64,000 bases of DNA, from the NCBI RefSeq assembly GCF_000204055.1, contig NW_006768800.1, positions 62,001 to 126,000 on the forward strand, written 5' to 3'. Origin of the DNA: Melampsora larici-populina 98AG31. Its lineage: Eukaryota > Basidiomycota > Pucciniomycetes > Pucciniales > Melampsoraceae. A model generated the notes under the pieces. It had not been told where the DNA came from. It searched no databases and saw only the letters and a list, made by a program, of their open reading frames with translations. Both the position numbers and the translations under genes were made by a program. Positions 11,367-23,157 of this stretch are shown here, piece by piece (positions within the stretch are counted from its first letter, which is position 1; each line of letters starts with the position of its first letter).

Positions 11367-11842
11367 ATTGTTGATTGAAGTTGTACCTCATAAGACCACC
11401 TCTTTTTTCCAAGATTCAATTGACTTAATTACACATATGCAACAAAGCTTTTTTTTCTATATAAATGTTTGTCATTTGTGATTTATTGACTCAAACCAAA
11501 ACTCATCGATGATTTGTGATCATTATAAGGTCTGAATGTATTGAGAATTGTCGTCTAGATCTGTGAACTTCAGCACCATTGTCTACCAACTGTTGATTAC
11601 GACGAAATATCGAGTCATTCGCAGTTTTCATCTTTTCAAAGTGCTTTATTGGCATATTTGCATACAACACTATTTGAACAATACAAAATAAAGGACTAAG
11701 TAGTACGCCTTAGAAGAGCGGTCATCTAGTCGAAGACAGGTGAATCGATGACTTTTGGACGCGTATAGAACCTTACTTGCCTTTTTGGGATTCTTTTTGA
11801 TGTTGAAGCTTGCACTTCGGAAATAGGTCATTTCAAAACAAC

Positions 11843-12043
11843 TTAATTCTCAGAGGAATAAGTGCGATATCCACTTGCAATTTCCTTTTCCATATAGCGG
11901 CAGTCTTTTACCGGTTGTTCACCGGCCTCGACTTTCAGTTGCTTCACGAGTTTTGATGGAACCTTAATCAAATGCTCAAAATTACTTTGCTCTTTGCTGA
12001 GCAATTCAATTCCTAAATACAAAGCAACTGAATTCAAAGTCAT
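11843..12043 (-). CDS. Small unrecognised ORF, possibly a gene remnant
   Basis: 66 codons with protein-like composition (charged, Lys/Glu-rich, balanced), no homology recognised and no clear signal peptide or splice partner. It may be the last exon of a small gene, a relic, or chance. The flanking 11367-11842 and 12044-12193 show no other coding signal. Confidence 0.2.
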   Translation of the reverse strand: MTLNSVALYLGIELLSKEQSNFEHLIKVPSKLVKQLKVEAGEQPVKDCRYMEKEIASGYRTYSSEN

Positions 12044-12193
12044 GCGATCATGTGAAAGGTTCTAACTTCTCGGCTGTTCTCGGCTATAGATGTCAAGAAA
12101 TCTCAGAGAACTTTGAGACAAAGTCGCACGTAAACAAGTCATTCACTTTCATGAAGAGCAAGAACAAAAACACGAACTAGACTTACTTACAAG

Positions 12194-13597
12194 ATGAACG
12201 ATTACAATGGATTACCATTAGATGTTATCACTCAAGTCCTACGGGAATTTGTCAAGAACTTACCAACAAAAGTTCCAATCAGTGATTCAACCGCTACCGA
12301 ACCTTACCTCGAAGATTCATCGTATACCAAATTGATTAACTTGAGATTAATTTCAAAAACCTGGTCGACAGCCGTTATACCATTTTATTTTGAAACGATT
12401 GCTATGCATAATGCCAAACGTGCTAAATTGATTATAGATAAGTTTAATGGTGATTTCAATCGACTCCATTCTTATTGTTCTGTTAAAAGACTTACTATTA
12501 AAGAAATATGGTATTCAGAAAAAGAAGGCAAGTCATCCAAGATTGTCAATCATTCTTATGCTCGTCTTGAAAAAGTTTTCTGAAGTATCAATTAACATTT
12601 TCTTAACGTCTCCTCCTTCCTTCATAGGTATATCTGAATCATCTATGGTTTCAGTGAATCAATTGACAAAACTGATCGAGTTAGTCGGTAAAAATTTAAA
12701 GACTTCAAACCTTACTTTTATCAATTCCATTGGAGCTTCTTCTGAGCTAATCGAGGCTTTTAAAATAGCTGAAAATTTAATATCGTTAGAAATTTCATCT
12801 ATATACAATTTCGAAGGAAAATTAGAATTTGGAACTTACAATCCAGACTCAATATCAAGATTACTCTCAGTATTACCACAACTCGAATGCTTATCATTTC
12901 ATTATGATGCAACAGAACCTATCAAATTAGAATATCCCGCTTTATCGAATATACGTCACCTTTGTTTTACACATGATGAAAATAATTTAGAAGCAATGAC
13001 TCACTTTACACAAGCCACCAAAAAGACGTTAAAAACTATTGAACTTTTTTCAGCTCCTGAAGATCCTACAGGTCTAGGTGAAGTTTTTGAACCGATTAAG
13101 GAAACATTAGAAGGTTTATTTACAATTTCATTTACTGAACAAGTTATTGAAGATGTTACAAATTTAGAATTTCCAAACTTAAGAGTGATTAGATCTCGAT
13201 ACTGTCCAGATCAAATCATGACACGCATCTATTGGTTAGAAACACCCATGATAAGAAACATTAGAATGATTGTGCTGGATTTAAATTGTAGTCAAGATTA
13301 TTGGAATAGTGCTTTAAAAATGGCTGGTGTGAATGCTTTGAAGAAAGTACCTAAGTTCAAACATATGGTTTTCACCACACACGGTGATCCTGAAGTTGAA
13401 GTTATTGATTCTAAAGTAATTAAAGCTTTCGAACCATATGGTGTTCAATGTCATCTCACTCACCATTTAACATGCGATGAAATAATGGTTTGTTCAAAAC
13501 TTTCTATTCATATATATTTCACAAATCATATTTTATACTGATTCTTTTATCTGTATTTCAGGAACTAGATATCAAACTAAATGGTCCATTTGAATGA
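12194..13597 (+). CDS. F-box protein, leucine-rich C-terminal region (paralogue A)
   Basis: Three exons: 12194..12527, 12628..13487, 13562..13597, 409 aa. F-box at about residues 5-60 (LPLDVITQVL, then LINLRLISKTW). The rest is a leucine-rich region with spaced LxxL/LxxI segments such as LPQLECLSFHYDA. Family role: SCF ubiquitin-ligase substrate receptor binding Skp1. Intron 1 has a GC donor (AAG then GCAAGT) and a TAG acceptor; no GT donor keeps the frame, and paralogues B and C lack this intron. Intron 2 starts GTTTGT and leads to a 36-bp last exon encoding ELDIKLNGPFE, conserved in B and C. Reading through intron 2 would instead add a spurious tail to 13541. Confidence 0.82.
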
Positions 13598-13753
13598 GTC
13601 ATTGGATTTACTCAACACTCATTACAAACAAACCTCTCAACTATCTTTGTACGCTTTCTAGAAAATTGTAGTTTTGTGAATAACAGAAACAAAATCAATG
13701 ATGATACATATCCAGATATCTTTGTTTGGATTCTTGGGCGCTGATGCAAGAGC

Positions 13754-14017
13754 AGGGCCCTGGTATGCTCCTATAAGGGGTACTGATCTGAAAATGTGAC
13801 TTTGAGCTTCCGCAGAAACTTGTCCCTGGCTTTACCCATAGCTTTAGGACAAGTTTGATCTTTCTAATCAGCTGTCAAGGCTTTAGCAACTCTGGAATGA
13901 GCAGAACCTGGCAGAAATCATCCAAGAATGTGCAAAATCCCATGTGTCATATCTCCACAGGAGCTCAAAAGTCACAATTCCAGATCAGTACCCCTTATAG
14001 GAGCATACTGGGGTCCT
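13754..14017. mobile_element. hAT-type MITE, 264 bp
   Basis: Terminal inverted repeats of about 60 bp (AGGGCCCTGG... and its inverted AGGACCCCAG...), including TATGCTCCTATAAGGGG in both arms. Flanked by a perfect 8-bp target duplication GCAAGAGC at 13746-13753 and 14018-14025. No ORF. The 8-bp duplication indicates mobilisation by a hAT transposase. Its ends do not resemble those of the hAT element at 16422. Confidence 0.88.
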
Positions 14018-14025
14018 GCAAGAGC

Positions 14026-15547
14026 TGTGTTGAAGAATACTGATGGAGTCATGTAATGAGCAAATATGGGTAAAGATTACAGTGTTAGTGTAGCTTATGG
14101 TATTACAGATGGATGGGTACATGGGATTTATATACATGTTCAGATGCTTTCTTCTCTTTTCTTTTCTCAAGGATTCTCTTTCCCTCCTTTCTCTCTAGTT
14201 AGAAGCTCTTGTATTGATAGACTTGTGGAACATAATTCTAGGAATACACTCTGGTGCTAGTTCTGTCTGGCTACAGCCTTGTGAGTCTGAGCTTCATGAG
14301 TGAAGGTCAAGAATCACTTGACCTTACAAGTCATCTGTTGAGGATCAGACAAACTTGCATTGTAACCATCACATATTTTAATCAGAAAGTCAAAACACCT
14401 GAGCACACAGATAAAGACTTGGTTAAGATGATTTGTGGATACTGTTGATTGAACCCCTAATCCACATAGGCTCAGATAGGGCTCCATTTTCTTCTATTGC
14501 AATGAAAAACCAAACTTTAATTGATGAAAAGATGGATTGACCCAAGAAAAATGTTTGTATTGCCAAATTAAAAATAGTATATCTATAGGCCCCTCTGTGA
14601 AGCCTAGTGGTCTCTAGATGCAACCCTCAGGCTCAAGCCACAACATAAACACAGATATGCCCTTTCCAGATGTGCATCTACAACCACAACACAGGGAAAT
14701 ATGGCACTATTTTTGGTGGATGGAGGGGACTGCAAGAGTTCTGTGGTGATTTGGCATAAAACAATGTGTATCTTAAGATATTTTCAATCCAGAAAATTGA
14801 TGAACTTTGGATGTGACAAGGTTAGGTGTAAAAATCATCATCAACAAGATTTCCTTTGAGGTCATAATTGCAGGTGGCTCCCAGGCAGGGAGAGCTCAAG
14901 GGTGTGAACAAGGTTTTTTTGCCTGAAAAAATTACTTGGTACATCATCTTGAGATCCGGACGCTTGTCTCTGAGCCAATTATCCTGGCAGGGCTTCAATT
15001 TCTCAGAAGGCCAGTTTTATTATACAAATTTTGGAATGCAACAATTTTTGCCCAAAAGAAAGAAGCTCTCACTTGGAGTGAGGTTTAAAATACTATCAAC
15101 TTTGAACAAGATGCTCCAAAGACACAAGAAGTGTCTGGGTCAGCTCTCAAAACCATAATGTTCAAAGTATTTGACCATTATAAGTACAGTCATTTCCAAA
15201 AGCTTGTCACAAATTCACCACCAATTTGCTTGATTTTTGTGTAAAAGTTGCCTCCATTCTTCCTCAGCCCGGCTGTGACAGGGCTATTTGCATTGGATCA
15301 TGGCCATGTCATGGACTCATGTGATGAGCTCGGGGATTGTGGTACAAACTTTTCCTCCAATATACCAATCATATGAGTTTGAAGAACAATGAATCTATGC
15401 TGCAAGGGGCATGAAGGCTATCACTAGATTTACTCTTGATCAAATGAAGACAACATCATAAAGACCTCCACAGCATCTCACGAGCTAATTCAAATAATTT
15501 GTGCTTCAAAAATCAAACATCACTAGAAAAAAAACAAGGAAGATAAG
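14026..15547. other. Non-coding stretch, no gene recognised
   Basis: Only short frames without protein features. 15185-15240 (TACAGTCA then AAAGCTTGTCAC) resembles the small MITE at 60383 and is probably half of a related copy. 14028-14275 has LTR-like traits (TGTTGAAG start, TTTATATAC) but no target duplication. Confidence 0.5.
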
Positions 15548-15930
15548 ATCAATCAATTTGATAGATTATCATTTGAGATGATCAACCATATCCTAACATA
15601 ATTTGTGATTCAATTATACAAAGAAAGTGACATATCTAAAGGGACTCCTTCTGAACCTTACCTTGAGAACTCATCATAAACCAAATTAATTGTGTTGAGG
15701 TTAATTTCCAAGACTTGGTCAAAATGTGTTATACAATTTATCCAATGTTTGTATATATCAGTCAAAAAATGAAGAAAAAAAGTTGTTAACAAATCAAGAC
15801 CACAAAATTCAAAATAAACAAATGACAGAGAAATTATAAAGGAAAAACCAATTTATGAAATCAATCTAATTTTTATAAATTCATCAACTTAGAAGTTTCT
15901 TCAATTTATGGCTAAAAACACTTCATCTGA
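15548..15930 (+). pseudogene. Degenerate F-box paralogue
   Basis: In one frame the sequence aligns with the N-terminus of the F-box paralogues: RLSFEMINHIL, then SEPYLENSS, then TKLIVLRLISKTWSK and VIQF. The ATG is ATC, and in-frame TAA stops occur after HILT and after ENSS. A further match, LEVSSIYG near 15886-15910, corresponds to LEISSIY in paralogue A. Later parts are unrecognisable. Clearly an inactivated family member. Confidence 0.8.
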
Positions 15931-16870
15931 AAACAAATAAACTCTATAAGATTGACAAAATAAATCTAATTCACAAACATTACCTAAATATGCATCTACT
16001 ATACCTCCCTATACCAAAAACAAAACAGTTTTGCAGTTTGAAGAAATGAATGAGAGGAAGAGAGGGGTTGAGAAGGAAGGAAAAAGTGACCAAACCTAAT
16101 AATTCAACAAACAGATGAGCCATAATGGGTGCAGATGGAGGTGAATTTTTTGATGCCATAAGACATTGTGGTAAGATTGGGTCAGTTGAATTGGGTTGCA
16201 TTGTTTACAGTAGAAGGGTTATGGTAGCGGTGATTCTAAGATAGCAAGCTTCAAAATATGTAGGTGATGAAATCACGCTTGCAAAGTACAAATCCATTGT
16301 AAAATGAAGTGACAGTCATCAGCTCCTCTCTGAAATCTACTACAACGGATGCACCTTTCCCAGCAGCATATCTGAGCAGAGGAGTTCAATAACCTGTGTG
16401 GAGTACTGTAGAATGTGGTGTCAATCCCTGACGCGCAGCGCACTGCACTGCGCGAAAACTGCACTGCGAGGTGCCCCATCGCAGCGGCAGTGCGGGAAAA
16501 CCACACTGTGCTAGTTAGCACCGCCAGGCCGTGGTGGTTTTCACCACACTGCGCAAAAGCACACCGCAGCTCAGCACATTGTGCGCAAACTGCGCGGCCC
16601 TGCGCGAGTCCGAGAAGGTACGGGCACTGGTCAGATACCCTGGCTCCACTTCAGCCAAAGCAGGGATGCCACTCCCCTTGCATCCCAATCTCGCCGATAT
16701 GACACCACAACCACAATTGCCTGCCGTGATTCTAGGAATCTGCCTTGACCAATCCTCGATCCAGATCATGGACTTCCGGATAATGATCTACGATCATCTA
16801 AGCTCAACGAATCAGCCAAAACATGGCGCCATAAATCATCTAGAACTATCTCAATCTTACAACACTTTTC

Positions 16871-17013
16871 ACAAGTTTTACTTTTACTTATTATTCCACT
16901 CATCTAAAGCTCACAATAATAATCTTTCCAGTATTTACTTTTACTTATTATTCAACTCATCTAAAGCTCAGAATAATCTTTCCAATGTTTACTTTTACTT
17001 GTTATTCAACTTA
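16871..17013. repeat. Tandem repeat of about 55-65 bp in the hAT leader
   Basis: Units share TTTACTTTTACTTATTATTC, then ACTCATCTAAAGCTCA and AATCTTTCCA. Two full units and a third partial unit are seen. The third is interrupted by the MITE at 17014 and resumes after it as TATCTAAATCTCAC (17830-17845). The array therefore predates the MITE. Confidence 0.7.
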
Positions 17014-17828
17014 CACTACACAAAATGTCATCTTTACCGGGCGGTAAAGAAAACTACTGACATAGAAAAGTCCTGAGGCAACAGGAAGAGAGCTAAAAAT
17101 CTGAAAAAATATGCACCTTGTTCCTAGATGTTGGGGCGTCATGACAAGTACTTTTTTGTATTTTACACACAGATATTGGTTAATGTACTAACAATAAAGG
17201 CTGAGAATCATCAAAAACCCACCTGTAACAATACCTGAAATTTGGCCCTTGACTTTGAAGACAGGATTTTGGAATCTTCAAACATCAATAACTTTTGCAG
17301 TTCTGAATCAAATCACTCGATTTGAAGTGCATTAAAAAGGGGAGCCTTTCCTCTACATTTTTCATTGAGACATCACATCTGTAGCTGGTCTAAAAAAGAT
17401 CCTACAGAGCTATTCATGCAGAACTGTTTGAACATATGTAGAGTGTTTACATGACTAGATAGCACCTTACTAACATTATGAAGTGGAAGGAGAATAGTTC
17501 AGCTTTTGAATGAACCATAAATTGAGTTATTTGGAGCAGAATTGCAAAAGTTATTGAAGTTTTTAGACCACAAAATATTGTCTTCATACTCATGACCCAA
17601 ATTTCAGGTATTGTTACATGTGAGCTTTTGATCATTTTCAGCGTTTATTGTTAGTACATAAACCAATATCTGCGTGTAAAATACAAAAAAATACTCATCA
17701 TGACGCCCCAACATCTAGGAACAAGGTGCATATTTTTTCAGATTTTTAGCTCTCTTCCTGTTGCCTCAGGACTTTTCTATGTCAGTAGTTTTCTTTACCG
17801 CCGGGTAAAGATTACATTTGGTGTAGTG
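17014..17828. mobile_element. CACTA-type foldback MITE, copy 2 (in hAT leader)
   Basis: 815 bp, ends CACTACAC/GTGTAGTG, target duplication TTA at 17011-17013 and 17829-17831. The two halves form one long imperfect palindrome. Very close in sequence to the copy at 36438. No coding capacity. It ends 42 bp before the hAT transposase ATG. Confidence 0.92.
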
Positions 17829-17870
17829 TTATCTAAATCTCACAAATTACCTAATTTTTATTTTCACAAA

Positions 17871-20800
17871 ATGAAACAAAACACAAACAAAACGAGTTCT
17901 TCCGCCAAGTCCAAGTCAAAAGCCTCAATCCCATCTCAATCTACATCATCTTCAAAGACTTCTTCCGCTGCTGTCCGTAAATCTGCAGTCAAGAAGACAG
18001 TTGTAGCCATCGAATCCGAACCCGAAGATGACAAAGATCCTAACTATGTCACTGAAGACGAAGAGGAAGATGCGGAGGAGGATCCTCAGCCACACGAATC
18101 TGCAGACAACTCTTTTGAAAGCACTGTTGATCCCGCCAATGGAAAGCGCACTCGAAAAGCCCCAGTCGTCAAATCTTCGGTCAAATCTTTGGTTAAGTCT
18201 TCGGTTCAAAAAAAATCTGCTGGATCTAAGCGTAAGAAACAGGTAAGTCCTCTCTAACTTGCTTTGTCATTCCATGATTCTAACATTCACTTACTTTTGT
18301 CCCTGTCTCCTAAGTCAAAGAACTACAAAATGCCTGCCAATATCGACCCGGACCAAGACTCGGACATTGAAGAAATACCACCTCCTGTTGAAAAGTCCAA
18401 AGTTGTATACGACCTGCCTAAGTTATACTACTCTCCTGCACATCATGGGAAAGATGCAGATGGTAATTTGAAAGATCCGGTAATGTCATTTTCATCAAGT
18501 TACTATATTTTCTTTCATTGTAATGAATTTCAATCTAATTTTGAAATCTAGAAACCTGGCGAAAAGCCATGCTATCACACATGCTTATGGTGTGACGGCG
18601 AGTACAAGATCAATGCAAGGAGCAAATTCAACTTGAGAGGCCACCGTGATGGCGACCTTGGTCGAAAACCTTGCGAAGGTCAAGAAAATGCGATCGCTGC
18701 CGGTGCCAATCTTCCTCCGACTTATCAGGAAGAAGAAGCTCAAAGATTGGCTGCAGCGAATGCTCAGAATCATCATCACGAAAAGGAATCACTTGCCAAC
18801 TTCTTAAATTTACCTAAGTTTTCGGTTTCATTATTGAACATGATACTCGTTCTTTGGCTGTTAAGAAACTGCATCCCTTGGCTTTGTATGGAAGATCCTT
18901 ATCTTCAAGCGGCCTTTTCTTTATGCAATCCGAATGCTACTCTTTGGTCAGCATTGTGGTCGGCTCGGCGTGCGATGGAGTACTTTGAGGAATTTCGTGG
19001 TAACCTGGTTAAAACCCTTCAGGTAAGTTTATTGAATATGTTTTAATATTTCCTTTATTCCTTTTGATATTTTGCTTTGATCACATACTCAATGAGTTAC
19101 TGGATACTATCATAGGCTCTTGACTTGAAAGTCTGTGTCATACACGATGTATGGACCACCAAAGGTGGTAAACGTGCCTTCATTGGAGTGGCGGTGTCCT
19201 ATATAGATGAAGACTGGGAGTTTCATGTCACACACTTGACATTGAAACTAATCGCATGGAATCATTATGGAGCTTTATTAGCTCGACCTGTAGGGAAATT
19301 CCTTATCCGACATGGTCTTCATAAAAAGATGAGTATCTTTTCTTTTTTGCTTTCTTTTATGTTTATTTGTCTCTTGCTAATTATTTTCCGAATATACATG
19401 ATAGCGCAGACGACTGACTCAGGATCAAGCAACCCAATATTGGCAACCAAGCTTCAAAAAATGTTCATGGATTGCGATGACCCAATCTTTTGGGATTCAT
19501 CTCGAAATCAGATCAGATGCTACTGTCACAAGCTAGCATTAACAGTTAAATCTGGGCTCGAAGTAATTGGATTAGGAGATCACGGCCGAATCAAACCCAC
19601 GGTCCCTTCTGGAAAACGCCTACGACTCCTTCTTCCCGACAATCATCTTCCCCCACCGAAGATTGTAATGGCTGACGGCAAAGTGGTTGATGAAGACGGA
19701 TTACCGGACGGCGACATTGATACAGATAGCGAGGAGGTTACACATGAAGGGTTGACTGTGGCAGGAAATGACATAGAGGCCAGTGACGACTCAGATGACG
19801 AGGCAAACGCATCCGACTACAAGGTCCAGAAGCCTGACGCTTTACTCTTACCTCGAGCAGTCACCAAGGTAAGTCTTAGTCACACCTGATATGTGTTATG
19901 AATTAATTATACTGATGAAGAAATATGTTTTCAAAGGTGCGAAGAATTAACAAATTGATTACTTCGAGTGCACCTCGACTTAATCATTTCAAGACTTGCG
20001 CGTCTCAGCTAGGTTTTGAGGGTCGTGGACTGATTGCTGCTCATGGTCAAAGATGGAATATATGGCTTGATGCTCAAACACGATTGTGCAAAGCTAAATC
20101 GGTAAGTTTTTTTTCATATAAATATTCTTCCTTTTCAAAATTCTTACTACTATTCATATTTAGGTCATTAACTTCATGATCAACGAAGATCAAGAAGGCT
20201 TTTATGAAGGTATTACGATAGCTCCAGACGAATGGAAGGCAATCGAGTCTTTGAATGATGTCCTGGGGGTAAAATTATTTCATTGTTTTTTTAATTGCAT
20301 TCAACTGATTTTTTCTATACTTGAATTTTTGTTCAGCACTTTCTACGATCCACGAAGAAAATGGAAGGTGACGGGCCCACTGGTGCCTCCGTCCTCTTCC
20401 AGTATTCTGGATTGATTTTGGTATTGGCTGACATCAAGCAGACAACGCAACATCAAGGCCTATCGGAAATGATCACTCGTATGATTACACAACTCCGAGA
20501 TTATCAGACGGAAGCTCTCCACTGCGATCCAATTGTTATGGCGGCAGTACTTAATCCACGGCTCCGAATAGAGTATTTCAATAACAAATATCCTGACTAT
20601 GCGAACCGAGCCGAGGAACTATTTCGCCTTAAGTTTTCTGAATATGAAAACAATTGTCCTGATTTTGCTTCAAAGCCGACTTCTTTGGCTAATACTGAAC
20701 CAGAACAATTCGACCCTTTGGATGAGTCTAATGTTTTTGGTGCCTCTTCTACCAAAACTCTTACAAGCGATGAAGAAGTCAATCAGTATCTATCAGGAAT

Positions 20801-21182
20801 GCGTCCATGTGAGCATGACACGGACTTACTTCAATGGTGGCGTGTACGTAACCTTTGTTTTCCTTCTCTTTGTATAGAAACTAACGTCAACTTTATCGTG
20901 CAGATGAATCAAAAGCAATTTCCAAAACTCGCTAAGATGGCTCGTGATTACCTCTGCTGCGTTGGATCATCCTGCGCCGTCGAGAGGACTTTCTCAACTG
21001 CGGCAATCGTGTGTTCTAACCGACGAGGGGGACTCACTTTGAGATCGATTGAAAGAGCTGTTGGCATCTGCCAATGGCTCAAGCAAAAGTTTGTACCAAA
21101 TGGAGAGCTAGGAAAGGCGGTGGCAGCTGTTGAACAGCTTGTGGCCGGTATAGCCAAGAAGAAAAAAGTGGCAAAGGTATAA
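17871..21182 (+). CDS. hAT family transposase (BED finger, hAT C-terminal dimerisation)
   Basis: Nine exons: 17871..18242, 18315..18479, 18552..19022, 19116..19332, 19405..19868, 19937..20101, 20164..20268, 20337..20843, 20904..21182, 914 aa. All junctions are GT-AG and in frame. N-terminus is Ser/Lys/Glu-rich. A BED-like finger lies around residues 185-215 (CLWC, then RGH). The hAT core includes VIHDVWTTKGGKRAFIGV and TTDSGSSN; the C-terminal dimerisation motif is LLQWWRMNQKQFPKLAKMA then SSCAVERTFS, formed only after removal of the last intron (20844-20903), which is a multiple of three and so hidden in an open frame. Catalyses cut-and-paste transposition. No lesions seen, so potentially active. 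Confidence 0.88.
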
Positions 21183-21853
21183 GCTTTTGTGAAAATTTTC
21201 TATCTTTTTAAAACATTTGTTTTGTTCAATTGTTTTCTCTGAAACAATTATCTTTATTGTTTTGACTCTCTCCTACTTCTTCATCTATGTTAGTTGTTGG
21301 TTTTCCTACTAGTCTCACTGTCTAAAGTCATGGTCACTTGATTTTGTTATTTTGTGCTATTTACAATTATACGCGCAATTACTGCGCCACTGCGGTGCGC
21401 CACACTGCGCTATGCATCATCGCAGGGGATCACGCCTTGTAAGTACACTGCGCGACTTGCGCACCGCAACGTCACGCATGTGTATAATTTCGCAGTGCAC
21501 CGCAGTTTTAAGCAAAACTGCGGTGCACTGCGGTGACGTCGGGGGTTGGTGGTGTATCATAACTTGCTGAAGGTTGTACGTGCACATGACCAAACAATCA
21601 ATGGAGTAACATACAGGTTTGAATTCTTCAAATGCTCATTCAATCATATTTTCTTGCTTCTTTTTCAAGTTCCATGATGCCTCTTTAACCAATAAGATAT
21701 TTTTGATTTGAATTCCGCGTCTGTGTTCTGGTTCTAGCTCAGCACCTTTTTGATCAAGTCCCCAAGATGAACATGAGTGTGATTGGGATAGATCTGAAAG
21801 TTTTGGTTTCCATTTAAGATTACTTACCTGCCAATGATCATCAATCTGTTGAC

Positions 21854-23157
21854 TTATTTTATTGGTCCATTGAGTTCAAGATCTAATTTCTGGTCATCAA
21901 TTGAAAAAATCAGTGTGAAATCTTCAAAAACTCTTCAAGATGTATGTGTGATAGGGCAAAAAGACAAACCATGATTTCAACTGATGTTAGTTCATCAGTG
22001 AGGTGACACTGAATCCCATGAGATTCCAATGCTTCACACACTTTGGGATCAATCTCTTGAATATCAGATTCTTCATCATTTGTGGTGAAAACCATCTGTT
22101 TGAAATTGGGTATTGTCTTGAAAGCTTTTGCGTTGACTACGCTTAAAGCACACTGCCATTGATATTCAGCGGATATTAGTTCTGCAACAATTGTTCTCAC
22201 ATTCTTGAACATTGGGACTTGCAACCAATGAATTTCTGACGTGATGGGATAATTCAAACCCTGGGTTGCAATGACTCTTAAGTTTGGAAAATCTAAATCT
22301 GTAACACTTTTTTCAAGTTGAGTATTGATGAAGAATGAAAAGATCCCTTCTAATGTATCTTTGATGGGTCCAAGGAGTGGTCGTAAACTTGGAGGAGGGT
22401 GAATATCAGTATCAGATGCAATGAATTTCAGGGTTTGTTTTGAAGCTTGAATGATATCGTGAATCCCTTCTAAATGGTTGTCATAGGTAAAGGAAAAGTA
22501 ACATAATTTTGACAGAGCTGGCGGTTTCAAATCCAAACGTCCTAATGAATCACAGTGAAGTGATAAATGTTCAAGGTTAGGTAATAATGAAAACAGTTCT
22601 GATAATGATCGTGGATCGTGTGTTCCATAGGATCTGTGAAAACTAAATGTAAGTGATAATGACTTCAAATCTTGAATAGTCTTGATAGCTTCCATCAAAT
22701 GAGCTGAAATCCGCATGCCACATCTAAAAGTGATTTTTAACCTCTTCAAGTTTTTACCAAGTAATTTGATCATTCTGGCTAGTTGATTCATCGAAGGCGA
22801 TCCTGATTGTTCGCGAGTTATAGGATCTTCAACTTCCGAATCCCAAAGCTCTTCGATCGTCAATCTCCTAACAGGACACGGAAGATCAGGGTCGAACAAG
22901 TCCCTCCAATTCTCTAGTATCACATTTGCGCGTTTTTCATCATATATTAGTATTGTTTTGAAATAAAATTGTATAATAGCTTTAGACCAAGTTTTAGAAA
23001 CAAATCGTAGCTTGATCAATTCTGTGTATGATGATCCCTCAAGGTAAGGTTCCGAAGCAGTCATGTCGTTTACTCGCCATTCTTTATCTAATTGATTCAC
23101 ATATTCTGTTAGGATTTGATGAATAATTTCGAATGGTAAATTATCAAATCCCTTCAT
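21854..23157 (-). CDS. F-box protein, leucine-rich C-terminal region (paralogue B)
   Basis: Two exons: complement(21854..21889, 21970..23157), 407 aa. F-box at about 4-60 (LPFEIIHQILTEYV, then LIKLRFVSKTWSKAII), followed by a leucine-rich body with segments such as LPNLEHLSLHCDSLG and FPNLRVIA. The intron starts GTTTGT and ends CAG; the 36-bp last exon encodes KLDLELNGPIK, matching paralogues A and C. Without it the frame would run into the intron and stop at 21910. Likely SCF substrate receptor. Divergent from paralogue C with 561 bp between starts. Confidence 0.85.

Larger units (their letters stand above)
16422..21548 (+). mobile_element. hAT transposon, 5.1 kb, apparently complete
   Basis: Ends CAATCCCTGACG and inverted CAACCCCCGACG, flanked by GTGGTGT at 16415-16421 and 21549-21555. 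That is 7 bp, while hAT normally gives 8, so the outermost base is uncertain. Both ends carry GC-rich subterminal sequence with repeated TGCGC/ACTGCG motifs (about 16430-16610 and 21358-21540), a hAT hallmark. It contains one BED/hAT transposase gene without stops or frameshifts and a nested CACTA-type MITE at 17014-17828. Confidence 0.82.

Noticed and set aside
14028..14275. Possible solo LTR (TGTTGAAG start, TATA-like TTTATATAC, ACA end)
   Set aside because: No matching target duplication at the ends and no second copy in the window; left as unassigned non-coding DNA.
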